Shown: positions 1 through 9,309 of the stretch, piece after piece
How the letters are laid out: each line of letters begins with the position of its first letter
How positions within the stretch are numbered: position 1 is the first letter of the stretch
NCBI RefSeq assembly: GCF_900088535.1
Contig: NZ_LT578417.1
Coordinates: forward strand, 806,001 to 870,000
Direction of reading: 5' to 3'
DNA: 64,000 nt
Origin: Cyanobium sp. NIES-981
Lineage (GTDB): Bacteria > Cyanobacteriota > Cyanobacteriia > PCC-6307 > Cyanobiaceae
Translations under genes and position numbers: made by a program
The notes under the pieces: generated by a model
Databases searched by the model: none
Seen by the model: the letters and a program-made list of their open reading frames with translations, nothing else
What the model was told of the DNA's origin: nothing

Positions 1-167
1 GCCGCGGCATCGAGAAGGTTTTCGGCTGGATCAAGCAGTTCGGCGGCCTGCGCCAGTTCAAGCTGCGCGGCCAGGCCAATGTCAGTGCCATGTTCGGACT
101 GCATGTGATCGCCTACAACCTGATCCGCCTGAGCAACCTGCTCAGGCCTGTGGAGGCGATGGCATGA
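1..167 (+). CDS. IS5-family transposase, C-terminal end (partial)
   Basis: The frame is open from base 1 to TGA at 165-167 and gives the last 54 residues of the transposase, from [14 protein letters not shown] to the C-terminal PVEAMA. These are identical to the C-termini of the full copies at 21011-22147 and 24276-25412. The segment includes the conserved [10 protein letters not shown] region that carries the catalytic Glu of the DDE fold in this family. Its truncation is due only to the window edge. Confidence 0.92.
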   Translation, partial: RGIEKVFGWIKQFGGLRQFKLRGQANVSAMFGLHVIAYNLIRLSNLLRPVEAMA

Positions 168-348
168 ACAGGCCGTTCTCCAGAGATGGGAGCCTGCGAG
201 GAGATTCAGCGTCGAGCGAGGTACCAATCCCGAGGATCAGGGACTCACAGCGAGCCTGAGTCATTCCAATAATCGCCTCGCCATGACCAGCTGGCTGGGT
301 CACGGAGGGGGAGAACTCGCCTCGCGACGAGATTTTTTCTGCAAACTC
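1..348 (+). mobile_element. IS5-family element, copy 1 (3' part only)
   Basis: This is the right-hand part of the same 1375-bp element found complete at 20830-22204 and 24219-25593. The transposase tail and the whole non-coding right end match those copies. The element ends with GCAAACTC and is followed by TTAG, a YTAR-type target as used by the IS5 subgroup. Its left part lies outside the window. It is in the same orientation as copy 3. Confidence 0.92.
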
Positions 349-539
349 TTAGGCCCACTCCTCCAGCAAGGTCTTGGGGGTCCGCCAGTTCGGTGCCAAA
401 CCGGCTTGCCCCGATCAAGCGAGAGCGAGAAGACCCAGGCTTGATGCGTTCCCTGCATACCAGCCCGGTCAGACGCCGAGTTCATTGCCGTCGAGGATTC
501 CCGCGACCACCATTCAAGGGAGCAGTCTCTGGGGCTTAC
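349..539. other. Flank between IS5 copy 1 and the DISARM operon
   Basis: No convincing gene is seen here. On the minus strand, a short open stretch ending in TAA at 351-349 reads NWRTPKTLLEEWA, which resembles the tail of an older DDE transposase. If so, IS5 copy 1 inserted at its stop codon. The + strand is open from 393 into the next gene, but this part looks like fortuitous readthrough. No clear promoter was found. Confidence 0.35.
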
Positions 540-1019
540 GTGGCCGACCTCCCCTCGACAACCACCTTCCCGCCGGACCCCACGGAACTGGAGCGGGAGA
601 CTCTCGAGACCACCTACCTCAGTCTCCGTAGCTCCTACCGCTCACTCATGGTGAGCCGGGGGATCCACCGCTCCCAGTCCCAGCGCAGTCGGGACGCCAT
701 GCGCGCGTTGGAGGAGAAGCTGCGGCAAATCGCTGCCCGGGAGGCCTCGGTGCGGGCAGAGGCCTACGAGATGCTCGAGATCGTGACCGGTGTGATCGGG
801 GATCTGGAAGACGCGGGTGACGACCTGGTGAATGAGTTCGCGGCCTACCAGAAGGGCAGGAAGACCTACGCCGGAGGCTCCTTCATCGGCCGGATGATCC
901 AGGCGGTGATCCGTTTCATCAACCGCTGGACCAGAAGCAAGCAGAACCTGGAGGTACTGCTGGAGAAGCAGGCCGCCATGAAGCAGCAGCTGGAGGCTGG
1001 CGATGGGCCGGATCGCTGA
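540..1019 (+). CDS. Hypothetical coiled-coil protein, first gene of the DISARM operon
   Basis: The family is not recognised. The product (about 159 residues from GTG 540) is strongly charged and mostly helical, with heptad-like Leu/Arg/Glu patterns from about residue 15 to 85 and a basic segment (FINRWTRSKQNL) near the end. The frame stays open upstream to ATG 393, but that extension has no helical character. GTG 540 follows a purine-rich GGGG, and ATG 648 is a shorter alternative. The gene overlaps the next one by 17 bp, and that one overlaps drmD by 4 bp, so all three are probably co-translated. By position it may be a DISARM accessory; there is no functional evidence. Confidence 0.6.
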   Translation: MADLPSTTTFPPDPTELERETLETTYLSLRSSYRSLMVSRGIHRSQSQRSRDAMRALEEKLRQIAAREASVRAEAYEMLEIVTGVIGDLEDAGDDLVNEFAAYQKGRKTYAGGSFIGRMIQAVIRFINRWTRSKQNLEVLLEKQAAMKQQLEAGDGPDR

Positions 1020-1368
1020 CGCCCTGCGGGACAACCTGCGAACGATCGCCCAGTCCGATGCCCGCAGCCTGCGGGCGCTGGACCAGGAGCTGCAGCAGGC
1101 CAGCGCTGCTGCGGCGACCAGCGCGTTGCCAGGAACGACCGAGGTGGAGGCCCTGCTGGGCAGGGGGTCCTTCACCCATCAGACCCTGGCCACGCTCAAG
1201 GCCCTGTGCAAAGAGCACCGGATCAAGGGCTACAGCCGGATGAAGAAGGCTGATCTAGCCAAGCTGCTTGAGCACCATGGCATTGAGCCCCCACCGCGTC
1301 CTGTGGAGAGCCTGAAGAAGAGCGAACTGGTGGCCCTGGTGAAGCAATTGATGGCTCAGCTGGGATGA
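1003..1368 (+). CDS. Small protein with SAP/Rho-N-like helical motif
   Basis: A 121-residue protein. Residues about 60-95 (TLATLKALCKEHRIKGYSR followed by KKADLAKLLEHHGI) fit the helix-turn-helix pattern of SAP or Rho N-terminal domains, which bind nucleic acid. A second, shorter match (SLKKSELVALVKQL) lies at the C-terminus. The N-terminal 50 residues are a predicted amphipathic helix. The start overlaps the end of the preceding gene, and the stop overlaps the drmD start as ATGA, the usual sign of translational coupling. I infer a DNA-binding accessory of this DISARM locus. This gene is not part of the canonical five-gene class 1 set. Confidence 0.65.
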   Translation: MGRIADALRDNLRTIAQSDARSLRALDQELQQASAAAATSALPGTTEVEALLGRGSFTHQTLATLKALCKEHRIKGYSRMKKADLAKLLEHHGIEPPPRPVESLKKSELVALVKQLMAQLG

Positions 1369-4300
1369 CCGCCACCCCCACCAAACCCAGCCGGCGCCAG
1401 AAGCTCAAGCCAGGGGCCGTGGTGCGCTGCCGCACCCGCCGTTACCTGGTGGAGGACGTCCAGCCGCCCTACCCACGCAGGCCTCCGGAGGGCTGCGACA
1501 CGGTGGTGTCATTGGCCTGCATGGAGGACCAGGCGATCGGCCAGCGCCTCACGGTGTTCCTCGAGCGGGAGATCGACTTTGAGCTGCTGGGCGAGAGCAG
1601 TTGGGAGATGGTGGCCAGCCGGGGCTTCGATCAACCGCGCCAGTTCTCGGCCTACCTCAACACCCTGCGCTGGAACTGCGTCACCGCCACCGACGCCGAG
1701 CTGTTCCAGGCCCCCTACCGGGCCGGCATCGGCGTGAAGGCCTACCAGCTCGAACCGCTGCGCAAGGCCCTGCAGATGCCCCGCATCGGCCTGTTCATCG
1801 CTGATGACGTGGGCCTGGGCAAGACGATCGAGGCCGGCCTGATCCTGCGGGAGATGCTGCTGCGCCAGCGCATCCGTCGGGTGGTGATCAGCTGCCCGCC
1901 CTCGGTGCTGCGGCAGTGGCAAGAGGAGATGGCCCAGCGCTTCGGGTTGGCGTTCACCGTGATGGACCGGGCCTATGTGGCCAGGGTGCGGCAGGAGCGG
2001 GGCTACGGCACCAACCCCTGGAGCACCGGCAGCCGCTTCCTGATCTCCCACGCTCTGCTGCGCAACAGCGATTACGCCGCACCCCTGATCGATTGGTTGG
2101 AGCAGGGCCGCGGCAACGACGACCAGGCACCGCTCCAGAGCCTGCTGATCCTCGATGAGGCCCACAACGCGGCACCCGCCAGCAACAGCTTGCGCTACGC
2201 GATCGACTCGGGCCTCACCCGCAGCTTGAGGGATCTGGCGCCTCGCTTTGAGCACCGCATCTTCCTGAGCGCCACTCCCCACAACGGCCACAGCAACAGC
2301 TTCACGGCCCTGCTGGAGTTGCTGGATCCAGCGCGCTTCACGCGGGGGGTGCCCTTCGAGCAGGCTGATCTCGACTCGGTATTGGTGCGGCGCCTGAAGG
2401 ACGACCTGCGCCACATCGGGGAGGAGTTCCCGGAGCGGATTGTGGAGCCGCTTCGGATTCCCAAGGGCTCACTGGCGCCAGACACCCCGGAGCTGGCCCT
2501 ATCACGGTTGTTGCAGAAGTACCGCAAGCAACGGGAGCGCCGCCTCCTGGCCGAAGGAGCGCCGACCCAGGCTGCTCTTAAACGGCTCCTCAACGCTGAC
2601 AGGTTGGTCATCACCAACCTGCAGAAACGGCTGCTCAGCTCGGTGGATGCCTTCGCCCGCACCCTGGCCGTGCATCAACGCAGCCTGGCCGAGAAGCAAC
2701 AGCAGCAACGCGAAGCCCAACTCGAGCTGCTGGAAGGCGGTGTAAGTGCTGACAGCGAGCTGGCCGACCTCAGCGATGACGAGGTGCTGAACCTGGAGGA
2801 GGCGCAGACCCGCTCCGCTCTCCGCCAGACCCTGGCTGCTGATCAGAGCGACCAGGCGCTGCTGGAGGAGATGGCGACGATCGCCGCGGCCCATCGCAAC
2901 CGCCCCGATCCCCGTGTCGAAAGGCTGGCTGAGTGGCTCCGTCAGCATCTCTGTCCTGGCCTGGGCACCGCCGATCTGCAGTGGCAGCCCACACGGCTGC
3001 TGATTTTCACTGACTACGTCGACACCAAGCGCTACCTGGAGCGGCAGTTGCACCACTTGCTGGGAGAAAGGGAAGCCGATCAGCGCGTGGCGAGCTTCAG
3101 CGGCGGCATGAGCGAAGACAACCGCGAACGGCTGAAGGCCCAGTTCAATGCCGACCCCGACCAGGAGCCCCTACGCATCCTGATCGCCACCGATGCGGCG
3201 CGGGAAGGGGTGAACCTGCAGAACCACTGCAAACACCTGATCCACTTCGACATCCCCTGGAACCCCAGTAAGCTGGAGCAGCGCAACGGCCGCATCGACC
3301 GCAAGCTGCAGCAGGCCCCGCAGGTGTGGTGCCACTACTTCCTGCTGGAAGACCGGCCGGAAGACCGGGTGATGGACGTGCTGGTGCGTAAGACCGAGGT
3401 GATCCGCCAGGAACTCGGTTCGCTCTCGCCTCTGGTGCAGCGGCAGGTGGATGAAGCGCTGGAGGCCGGCATCGATCTGGAGCGGATCGATGCGCTCCAG
3501 GGCCAGCTGGAGGGCATGGCTGCCGCGAACACCGATCGCGGCGCCCTCCTCACCAAGGCACGCGAGGACCTGGAGGCCAGCCGGCGGGTGGAGGAGCTGG
3601 AGCAGCAGCAGGACGGGCTGCGGCACTTGCTGGCCAGGTCGCAGCAGTGGCTGTCCTTTGCCCACGACCCCTTCCGCCAGGCGCTGAACGTGTCGCTGGA
3701 GCTGCTTGGGGTGTCGGGCCTGGAGCCCCACACCGATGAGCGGGGCCAGCCCTGCTGGCGACTGGCGAACCCCGAGGAGCTGGTGGCCCAGACGCGCGAC
3801 AGAAGCTGGGAGGGCACCCTCGACAGCCTGCGTGGTGTGAAGCCCGCCAAGGCCTATCTGGCCGACTGGCGTCGGGAAAACCCGGTGCGGCCGGTGATCT
3901 TCTCAGACCCAGGCCGGCTCAGCGCCGAGGCGGTGCACCTGCATCTGGAGCATCGGCTGGTGCAGCGCCTGCTGAGCCGTTTCCTCAGCCAGGGCTTCCT
4001 GCACCACGAACTCAGCCGCGCCTGCGTGCTGCCCACCAGTGATCCGCAGCCGAAGGTGGTGGTGCTCGGGCGCCTGTCGCTGTTCGGCCAGGGGGCGACC
4101 CGCCTGCATGACGAGTTGATCACGGTGGCGGCGGACTGGCATCCCGGCGACGACCGCCAGGCCGCCCTGCGCCCGCTGGGCGGATCGAGCCGAACAGGCA
4201 CCTGGGGGCTGCTGCAGGCGGCTCTGCAGGAAGCCGAGAACGGCGGGCTGCCCAGCATCGACACCAGCCGCTTCCAGGCCATGGCCGAGCAGGACGTGAT

Positions 4301-4736
4301 GGCCCTGCTGCCGCTGTTGAAGCAGGAGTCGGAAACCGCGTTGGACGCGGCAGCCGAGCTGCTGAAGCAAAGGGGCAACAGCGAGGCTCAGTCCCTCAGG
4401 GAGGTGCTGCGCAGCCAGCGCAAACGGATCAACGCCACCCTGCGTCAGCGCACCCGTGAGTTGGCCAAGCTCGACAGGCAGACGGCCGCGGCCGATCCCA
4501 CCGGATTGATCCCCGGCCTGGAGGAGCAGATCAACGTGCCGGCTCTGGATCTCGCCAGGCTCTCCAGCCAGGAGCGGCGCCAACTGGCCGCCGATCAGAA
4601 GCATTGGCAACGGCGCCTGGAGGCCATCGAAGTGGAACTGGGCAGTGAGCCCAAGCGCATCAAGGCCAGCTACGAGGTGGTGACCCACCGGCTGGAGCCC
4701 GCCGGGCTTGTGTATCTCTGGCCCATCAGCGGATAG
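1365..4736 (+). CDS. drmD: DISARM DrmD, SNF2/HepA-type helicase
   Basis: A 1123-residue SF2 ATPase of the SNF2/RapA type. Motif I is DDVGLGKTIEAG (about residues 145-156), motif II is LDEAHN (about 263), motif III is LSATPHNGH (about 303), and the C-terminal lobe has IATDAAREGVNLQ (about 606) and QRNGRIDR (about 640). A long helical region follows. Class 1 DISARM is defined by drmD beside drmMI upstream of drmABC, and that order is seen here. DISARM restricts incoming phage DNA while methylation marks self. The gene overlaps the upstream SAP-like gene by 4 bp and ends 2 bp before drmMI. All motifs are intact and no frameshift is seen. Confidence 0.93.
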   Translation: MTATPTKPSRRQKLKPGAVVRCRTRRYLVEDVQPPYPRRPPEGCDTVVSLACMEDQAIGQRLTVFLEREIDFELLGESSWEMVASRGFDQPRQFSAYLNTLRWNCVTATDAELFQAPYRAGIGVKAYQLEPLRKALQMPRIGLFIADDVGLGKTIEAGLILREMLLRQRIRRVVISCPPSVLRQWQEEMAQRFGLAFTVMDRAYVARVRQERGYGTNPWSTGSRFLISHALLRNSDYAAPLIDWLEQGRGNDDQAPLQSLLILDEAHNAAPASNSLRYAIDSGLTRSLRDLAPRFEHRIFLSATPHNGHSNSFTALLELLDPARFTRGVPFEQADLDSVLVRRLKDDLRHIGEEFPERIVEPLRIPKGSLAPDTPELALSRLLQKYRKQRERRLLAEGAPTQAALKRLLNADRLVITNLQKRLLSSVDAFARTLAVHQRSLAEKQQQQREAQLELLEGGVSADSELADLSDDEVLNLEEAQTRSALRQTLAADQSDQALLEEMATIAAAHRNRPDPRVERLAEWLRQHLCPGLGTADLQWQPTRLLIFTDYVDTKRYLERQLHHLLGEREADQRVASFSGGMSEDNRERLKAQFNADPDQEPLRILIATDAAREGVNLQNHCKHLIHFDIPWNPSKLEQRNGRIDRKLQQAPQVWCHYFLLEDRPEDRVMDVLVRKTEVIRQELGSLSPLVQRQVDEALEAGIDLERIDALQGQLEGMAAANTDRGALLTKAREDLEASRRVEELEQQQDGLRHLLARSQQWLSFAHDPFRQALNVSLELLGVSGLEPHTDERGQPCWRLANPEELVAQTRDRSWEGTLDSLRGVKPAKAYLADWRRENPVRPVIFSDPGRLSAEAVHLHLEHRLVQRLLSRFLSQGFLHHELSRACVLPTSDPQPKVVVLGRLSLFGQGATRLHDELITVAADWHPGDDRQAALRPLGGSSRTGTWGLLQAALQEAENGGLPSIDTSRFQAMAEQDVMALLPLLKQESETALDAAAELLKQRGNSEAQSLREVLRSQRKRINATLRQRTRELAKLDRQTAAADPTGLIPGLEEQINVPALDLARLSSQERRQLAADQKHWQRRLEAIEVELGSEPKRIKASYEVVTHRLEPAGLVYLWPISG

Positions 4737-4738
4737 GC

Positions 4739-7700
4739 ATGCCCCGTCGCCCCCCCGCCGTTGACCCCGAACTGAGGGCCCACCAGGAGTGGATGGGCTA
4801 CCTGCAGCCGGTGGGTCTGGTGGTGGCGCCGGCCGCGATGGTGGAGGCGGGCTGGGTGCTGACGCGCAGCGGCAGCGAACTGCTGGAGCGCCAGGAGCGC
4901 TACCGCGAAGCCCTCGAACCCATCAGCAACGGCGCCGACACAGAAGACAACGACGGTGAGCGGGGCTTTCGGCGGCTGGCCGATCTGCTCACCGAGCACC
5001 TGGGCTGGCATCCCGATCAGCTCGCCAGCGATCCAGGAACAATCGCGGCCTACACGCGGGAGCTGCATGAGTTGGGAGAAACCCTCGCGCCCACAGCCGT
5101 GGTGCCGGCCGCGGCGGGTGAGGGGGCCCAGCTGCTGGTGATAGAGCTGCTGCCGGCCGCGGCCTTCGATCAGAAGGTGACGGATGGTGAGCACCTCTGG
5201 CGGGCCAGTGCCCAGGAGCGCCTTGAGCGGCTGCTGCGTGAAACGGGGGTGGAAGCCGGCCTGCTGTTCAACGGCGGCCAGCTGCGGCTGGTGGTGGCCC
5301 CCAAGGGCGAGAGCTCAGGCCACCTCACCTTCCGCCTGGCCGATCTGGCAGAGGTGAGTGGCCGGCTGATGTTCTCCGGTCTGGATCTGCTGCTGGGCCA
5401 GAGCCATGTGTTCCTTGATCCAGCCGGCTACCGCCTCACGGATGTGCTGAAGAAGAGCCGCAGCTTCCAGGCGGTGGTGAGCAATGCCCTGGCCGATCAG
5501 GTGCTGGCAGCGCTGTGGGATCTGCTGCGGGGCTTCCAGCAGGCCGATGCGCTGAGCCGCGTGCAGGACGAGCAGAACCCCCTGCTGGGCGATCTGCCTG
5601 ACCGCGATCCCCAGCAGCTCTACGGAGGGCTGATCACCGTGCTGATGCGGCTGGTGTTTCTGCTCTACGCCGAAGACGAAGCGCTGATGCCCAGCGATGC
5701 GGTGTACGAGCAGAACTACAAGCTCAGCGCGATCTTCGAGCAGCTGCAGCAGGACGAGAGCGAGTACCCCGACACGATGGAGCAGCGCTTCGGGGCATGG
5801 GCCGGGCTGATGAGCCTGTGCCGGTTGGTGTTCGATGGCGGTGGCCCCACGGCCGACTATTTGCCGGCCCGCAAAGGCCAGCTGTTCAATCCCAGGGAGT
5901 ACCCCTGGCTGGAAACGCCCTGGATCAGCGATGGCGTGGTGCTCGCGGTGCTGCGCAACCTGCTAATCGTGCATGGCGAGCGCATCAGCTACCGGGCACT
6001 GGATGTGGAGCAGATCGGCTCGGTGTACGAGGGGATCATGGGCTATGCGGTGCGCCGCATTCCCGGCCGCTGCATCGGCCTCAAGAGCAAGCCGCAGGGG
6101 GCCAAGAAGCAGATCACCACGGCGGTGGATCTCGAGGCCCTGCTGGCGTTGCCCGGCGGCAAACGCAAGGCCTGGCTGGAAACGGAAGCGGGCACCGCGC
6201 TCCCCACCAAGTCCGCGAACGCCCTGAAGGCCGCCAGCTCAGAAGCCGAGCTGCTGGAAGCCCTGGCCCCGCGCATCAACCGCGACCTGTTCGATGGCCC
6301 CCAGGCGGCCGGCGGCCTGGTGTTCCAGCCCACGGAGGAGCGGCGCCGCAGCGGCAGCCACTACACCCCACGTGCGCTCACCCGGCCGATTGTGGAGGAG
6401 GCCCTGCGCCCCTGGCTGGAGCGTTGCCATCACCGCCCCACGGCGGCCCAGATCCTCGATCTGAAGATCTGCGATCCGGCCATGGGCTCTGGCGCCTTCC
6501 TGGTGGAGAGCTGCAGGTATCTGGCCGAACTGCTGGAGCAGGCCTGGACCCGTGAGGGTCTGCCGGAGGCGTTGAAGCCCGGCGGCCACGCCCACGGCGA
6601 AGAGCCCCTGATCTACGCCCGCCGGCTGATCGCTCAGAGTTGCCTCTATGGGGTCGACAAGAACCCGTTTGCGGTGAACCTGGCCCGTCTCAGCCTCTGG
6701 CTGGTGAGCCTGAGCAAGGACGCACCGTTCACGTTTGTGGATCACGCCCTGAAGTGCGGCGATTCGCTGGTGGGAATGGAGCGCAGCGACATCGAAGCGG
6801 CCTTGAAGGGAGCCAGCCTGCAGCGCGCACTCCAGATCGAATACCTGGAGCAGGTGCGCCAGCAGGAGGCCAGGAGCTTCGCCCTGTTCCATGCCGACAG
6901 CCGCAGCGATGCCGACGACGCCCAGAAGCGCCAGGCCCTCGACGAACTGAATGCCAGCACGGCCTACCTGCGCACCGTGGGTGATCTGCTGGTGGCGGCG
7001 TTCTTCAATGGCAAGAAGCCGAAGGACCGCGAAGAGCTGAAGAAGCTCTATCTGGGGGAGACCCTGCGGCACAGCTCAGCGACGGACCTGGAAGACGAGC
7101 TGGCGGAACCGCTGGAGCGCCTGCGAGAGGGCGAGAAGGGCATTCAGCCGCTGCACTGGCAGCTGGCCTTCCCGGATGTGTTCGGGCGGCCCGAGCCGGG
7201 CTTCGATGTGTTCCTGGGCAACCCACCTTTTGCTGGACACTCGCTGACAGGAAGAATTGGCCCACAAGGATATGTCGAGTTCCCAAAGAGCCGCCTCCCT
7301 GGAGTGCAAGGGAAATGCGATTTGTCCGCATACTTCTTCAGAAGGTGCTTCGAGTTACTCTCCCCAAAGGGAGCCCTCGCACTGTTGGCCACAAAGACAA
7401 TTTCCCAAGGAGACACCGCAAGCAGCTCACTTATCAAGATAGCGGCCCTTGGCGGCATTATCTACTCCGCAAAGAAGAGATTCCCGTGGCCCGGAGATGC
7501 TTCGGTCAAAGTAAGCTATGTGTGCATTCTTAAGGATCCTGATCCAAGCATTCGTCGAATCATAAACGGCAAGCCCGCAAGGATAATCACCCCCTATCTA
7601 CTTGAGGAGGGACCATCTGGCGAGCCCAGCAAGCTTTCTCGCAACCTAAGCCTTTGCTTTATTGGCACTACATTGCAGAGCGAAGGCTTTGTATTTGAGG

Positions 7701-8995
7701 ACGTCGACAACCAGAGGAGTGCATCTTCTTCGTCAAGCCTGCAGACGATGGAGGAGATCTTGCAGGAAGAGCCCGCATCCAAGAATGCTATTAAGCGCTA
7801 CCTTAAAGCGGGAGACATAACCGGCACGAGCGATTGCAGGCCGCGAAGATATGCAATTGATTTTGGAGTCGCCGATCAAGACTCTGCTTCTAGTGCATAT
7901 CCCAAGCTGTTTGAGCACTTAAGATCCCGCGCCTATGAGGATCGGATCAAATCGGTTAGCAGCAGCAATTCAGCACATGGCGATAGATGCGCTAATTGGT
8001 GGCAGCACTATCATTCAGCGCAAGACCTTTATCGAAGGATCGAGGAGGCAGAGGATTCCAGCAAAAATCCAGAATATCTCAGCACCTTTACAATTGTGAC
8101 GCCTCAAACCAGCTTCTACAAGGAGTTTGCAATAGCGCCCAGGAGTATTCTTATAGACAAGCAGATCATCGCATTTCCAAGCTCCCGCATGGCAGCGCTT
8201 GGCATCCTGCAGTCAAGAATTCATTTAGCATGGGTGCTATTTTTTGCCGCCACAACAGAATCTGGTTCCATCATTTATTCTAAAGACAGATGCTTTGAAA
8301 GATTCCCATTGCCAGAAATAATAACTCTGCCTTCGAGCCCGCCTCAGGCGCCAACTCAATCCGAAGAGGGCGAAGCTCTCTATCGCATATTGAGCTCTCT
8401 TGAACAAGCGACGTCCGTATATGTAAGAACGAGGCAGCAGTTTATGACCAAGAACAGCCTTGTTCTCAGGGACTTTACCAGAATGATAAATGATCCCAGA
8501 TGCCAAGATCCTGAGATTGCTCAAACTCGACAGTTGCTGAGCGAGATTGATGCCTTGACTCTAAGGGCGTATGGGTTTCCGTCCTCCAGATGCGCGCAGT
8601 ATGTTTATGGACTAGATGAGCCAGTTCAGTTAGACGACATCTTGCTAGATGGCAGCCACAATGCGGATTACTTTGCGGTGACCGAATTCGGGACCCAAGA
8701 GGAAGCAGCACAGTTTCAAGACAGCTATTCTTTGGCCACCAGTAGCCAAACGCGCTTGCCTTGGCGCTTACGGTTCTCCGAAGAGTTCCAGGACCAGATC
8801 TTGGCCAGGCTTCTTGCCCTGAATGAACAGTTCAAGCAGGAAGAGGTTGCTCAGGGGCTGCATGGCAAGGGCGGGAAAAGGACCGCACCAGCTGCGGGCC
8901 CAGGTGGCGGAAAGCGCCGGGGGAGGCCACCAAAGACGAGCCAGCCGGGCGAGACTGAGCCTCAGAAGGCTGAGCAGATGGGGTTGGGGTTGTGA
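4739..8995 (+). CDS. drmMI: DISARM DrmMI, class I N6-adenine DNA methyltransferase
   Basis: A 1418-residue protein. The SAM-binding motif I is CDPAMGSGAFLVES (about residue 578) and the catalytic motif IV is NPPF (about residue 828), typical of N6-adenine methyltransferases of the type IIG-like architecture. An N-terminal helical/nuclease-like region precedes the catalytic domain, and a target-recognition region follows NPPF. From about 7230 to 8790, immediately after NPPF, the DNA is clearly AT-richer with different codon choice. It returns to GC-rich sequence for the basic C-terminal tail. That pattern suggests exchange of the specificity half. In DISARM this enzyme marks host sites. Its stop overlaps the next start as GTGA. 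Confidence 0.92.
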   Translation: MPRRPPAVDPELRAHQEWMGYLQPVGLVVAPAAMVEAGWVLTRSGSELLERQERYREALEPISNGADTEDNDGERGFRRLADLLTEHLGWHPDQLASDPGTIAAYTRELHELGETLAPTAVVPAAAGEGAQLLVIELLPAAAFDQKVTDGEHLWRASAQERLERLLRETGVEAGLLFNGGQLRLVVAPKGESSGHLTFRLADLAEVSGRLMFSGLDLLLGQSHVFLDPAGYRLTDVLKKSRSFQAVVSNALADQVLAALWDLLRGFQQADALSRVQDEQNPLLGDLPDRDPQQLYGGLITVLMRLVFLLYAEDEALMPSDAVYEQNYKLSAIFEQLQQDESEYPDTMEQRFGAWAGLMSLCRLVFDGGGPTADYLPARKGQLFNPREYPWLETPWISDGVVLAVLRNLLIVHGERISYRALDVEQIGSVYEGIMGYAVRRIPGRCIGLKSKPQGAKKQITTAVDLEALLALPGGKRKAWLETEAGTALPTKSANALKAASSEAELLEALAPRINRDLFDGPQAAGGLVFQPTEERRRSGSHYTPRALTRPIVEEALRPWLERCHHRPTAAQILDLKICDPAMGSGAFLVESCRYLAELLEQAWTREGLPEALKPGGHAHGEEPLIYARRLIAQSCLYGVDKNPFAVNLARLSLWLVSLSKDAPFTFVDHALKCGDSLVGMERSDIEAALKGASLQRALQIEYLEQVRQQEARSFALFHADSRSDADDAQKRQALDELNASTAYLRTVGDLLVAAFFNGKKPKDREELKKLYLGETLRHSSATDLEDELAEPLERLREGEKGIQPLHWQLAFPDVFGRPEPGFDVFLGNPPFAGHSLTGRIGPQGYVEFPKSRLPGVQGKCDLSAYFFRRCFELLSPKGALALLATKTISQGDTASSSLIKIAALGGIIYSAKKRFPWPGDASVKVSYVCILKDPDPSIRRIINGKPARIITPYLLEEGPSGEPSKLSRNLSLCFIGTTLQSEGFVFEDVDNQRSASSSSSLQTMEEILQEEPASKNAIKRYLKAGDITGTSDCRPRRYAIDFGVADQDSASSAYPKLFEHLRSRAYEDRIKSVSSSNSAHGDRCANWWQHYHSAQDLYRRIEEAEDSSKNPEYLSTFTIVTPQTSFYKEFAIAPRSILIDKQIIAFPSSRMAALGILQSRIHLAWVLFFAATTESGSIIYSKDRCFERFPLPEIITLPSSPPQAPTQSEEGEALYRILSSLEQATSVYVRTRQQFMTKNSLVLRDFTRMINDPRCQDPEIAQTRQLLSEIDALTLRAYGFPSSRCAQYVYGLDEPVQLDDILLDGSHNADYFAVTEFGTQEEAAQFQDSYSLATSSQTRLPWRLRFSEEFQDQILARLLALNEQFKQEEVAQGLHGKGGKRTAPAAGPGGGKRRGRPPKTSQPGETEPQKAEQMGLGL

Positions 8996-9309
8996 GCAGC
9001 CAGACATCCGCGACAGCCCCCACGCCTGGGGAGCTCCTCCCCCTGCTGCGGTCCCACCAGGAGGGCTGGGCGAAGCGCTTTCACCTGCGGCGCATCGGCC
9101 TGTTCGGCTCCACCGCCCGCAACGAGGCCACGGCAAGCAGCGATGTGGATGTGTGGGTGGAACTCGATCCCCTCACCCCCTTCGCCACGGTGCACCTGAA
9201 GCAGGAGCTGGAAGCCCTGCTGCAGCGGCCCGTTGACCTCGTGCGCCTCCGCGAGCGCATGAACCCCGCCCTGCGCCAGGCGATCCTGCGGGAGGGCGTC
9301 AGCGCGTGA
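8992..9309 (+). CDS. mntA: MntA-type minimal nucleotidyltransferase antitoxin
   Basis: A 105-residue MNT-fold protein with the signature GLFGSTARNEATASSDVDV (about residues 37-55), that is GS-x2-R followed by the SDxD metal-binding pair. In known MntA-HepT pairs this enzyme AMPylates the HEPN RNase toxin on a Tyr and inactivates it. The start is GTG 8992, which overlaps the drmMI stop, and its own stop overlaps the hepT start (GTGA). Both overlaps are 4 bp, so translation is tied to DISARM. The catalytic residues are intact. Confidence 0.88.
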   Translation: MSSQTSATAPTPGELLPLLRSHQEGWAKRFHLRRIGLFGSTARNEATASSDVDVWVELDPLTPFATVHLKQELEALLQRPVDLVRLRERMNPALRQAILREGVSA

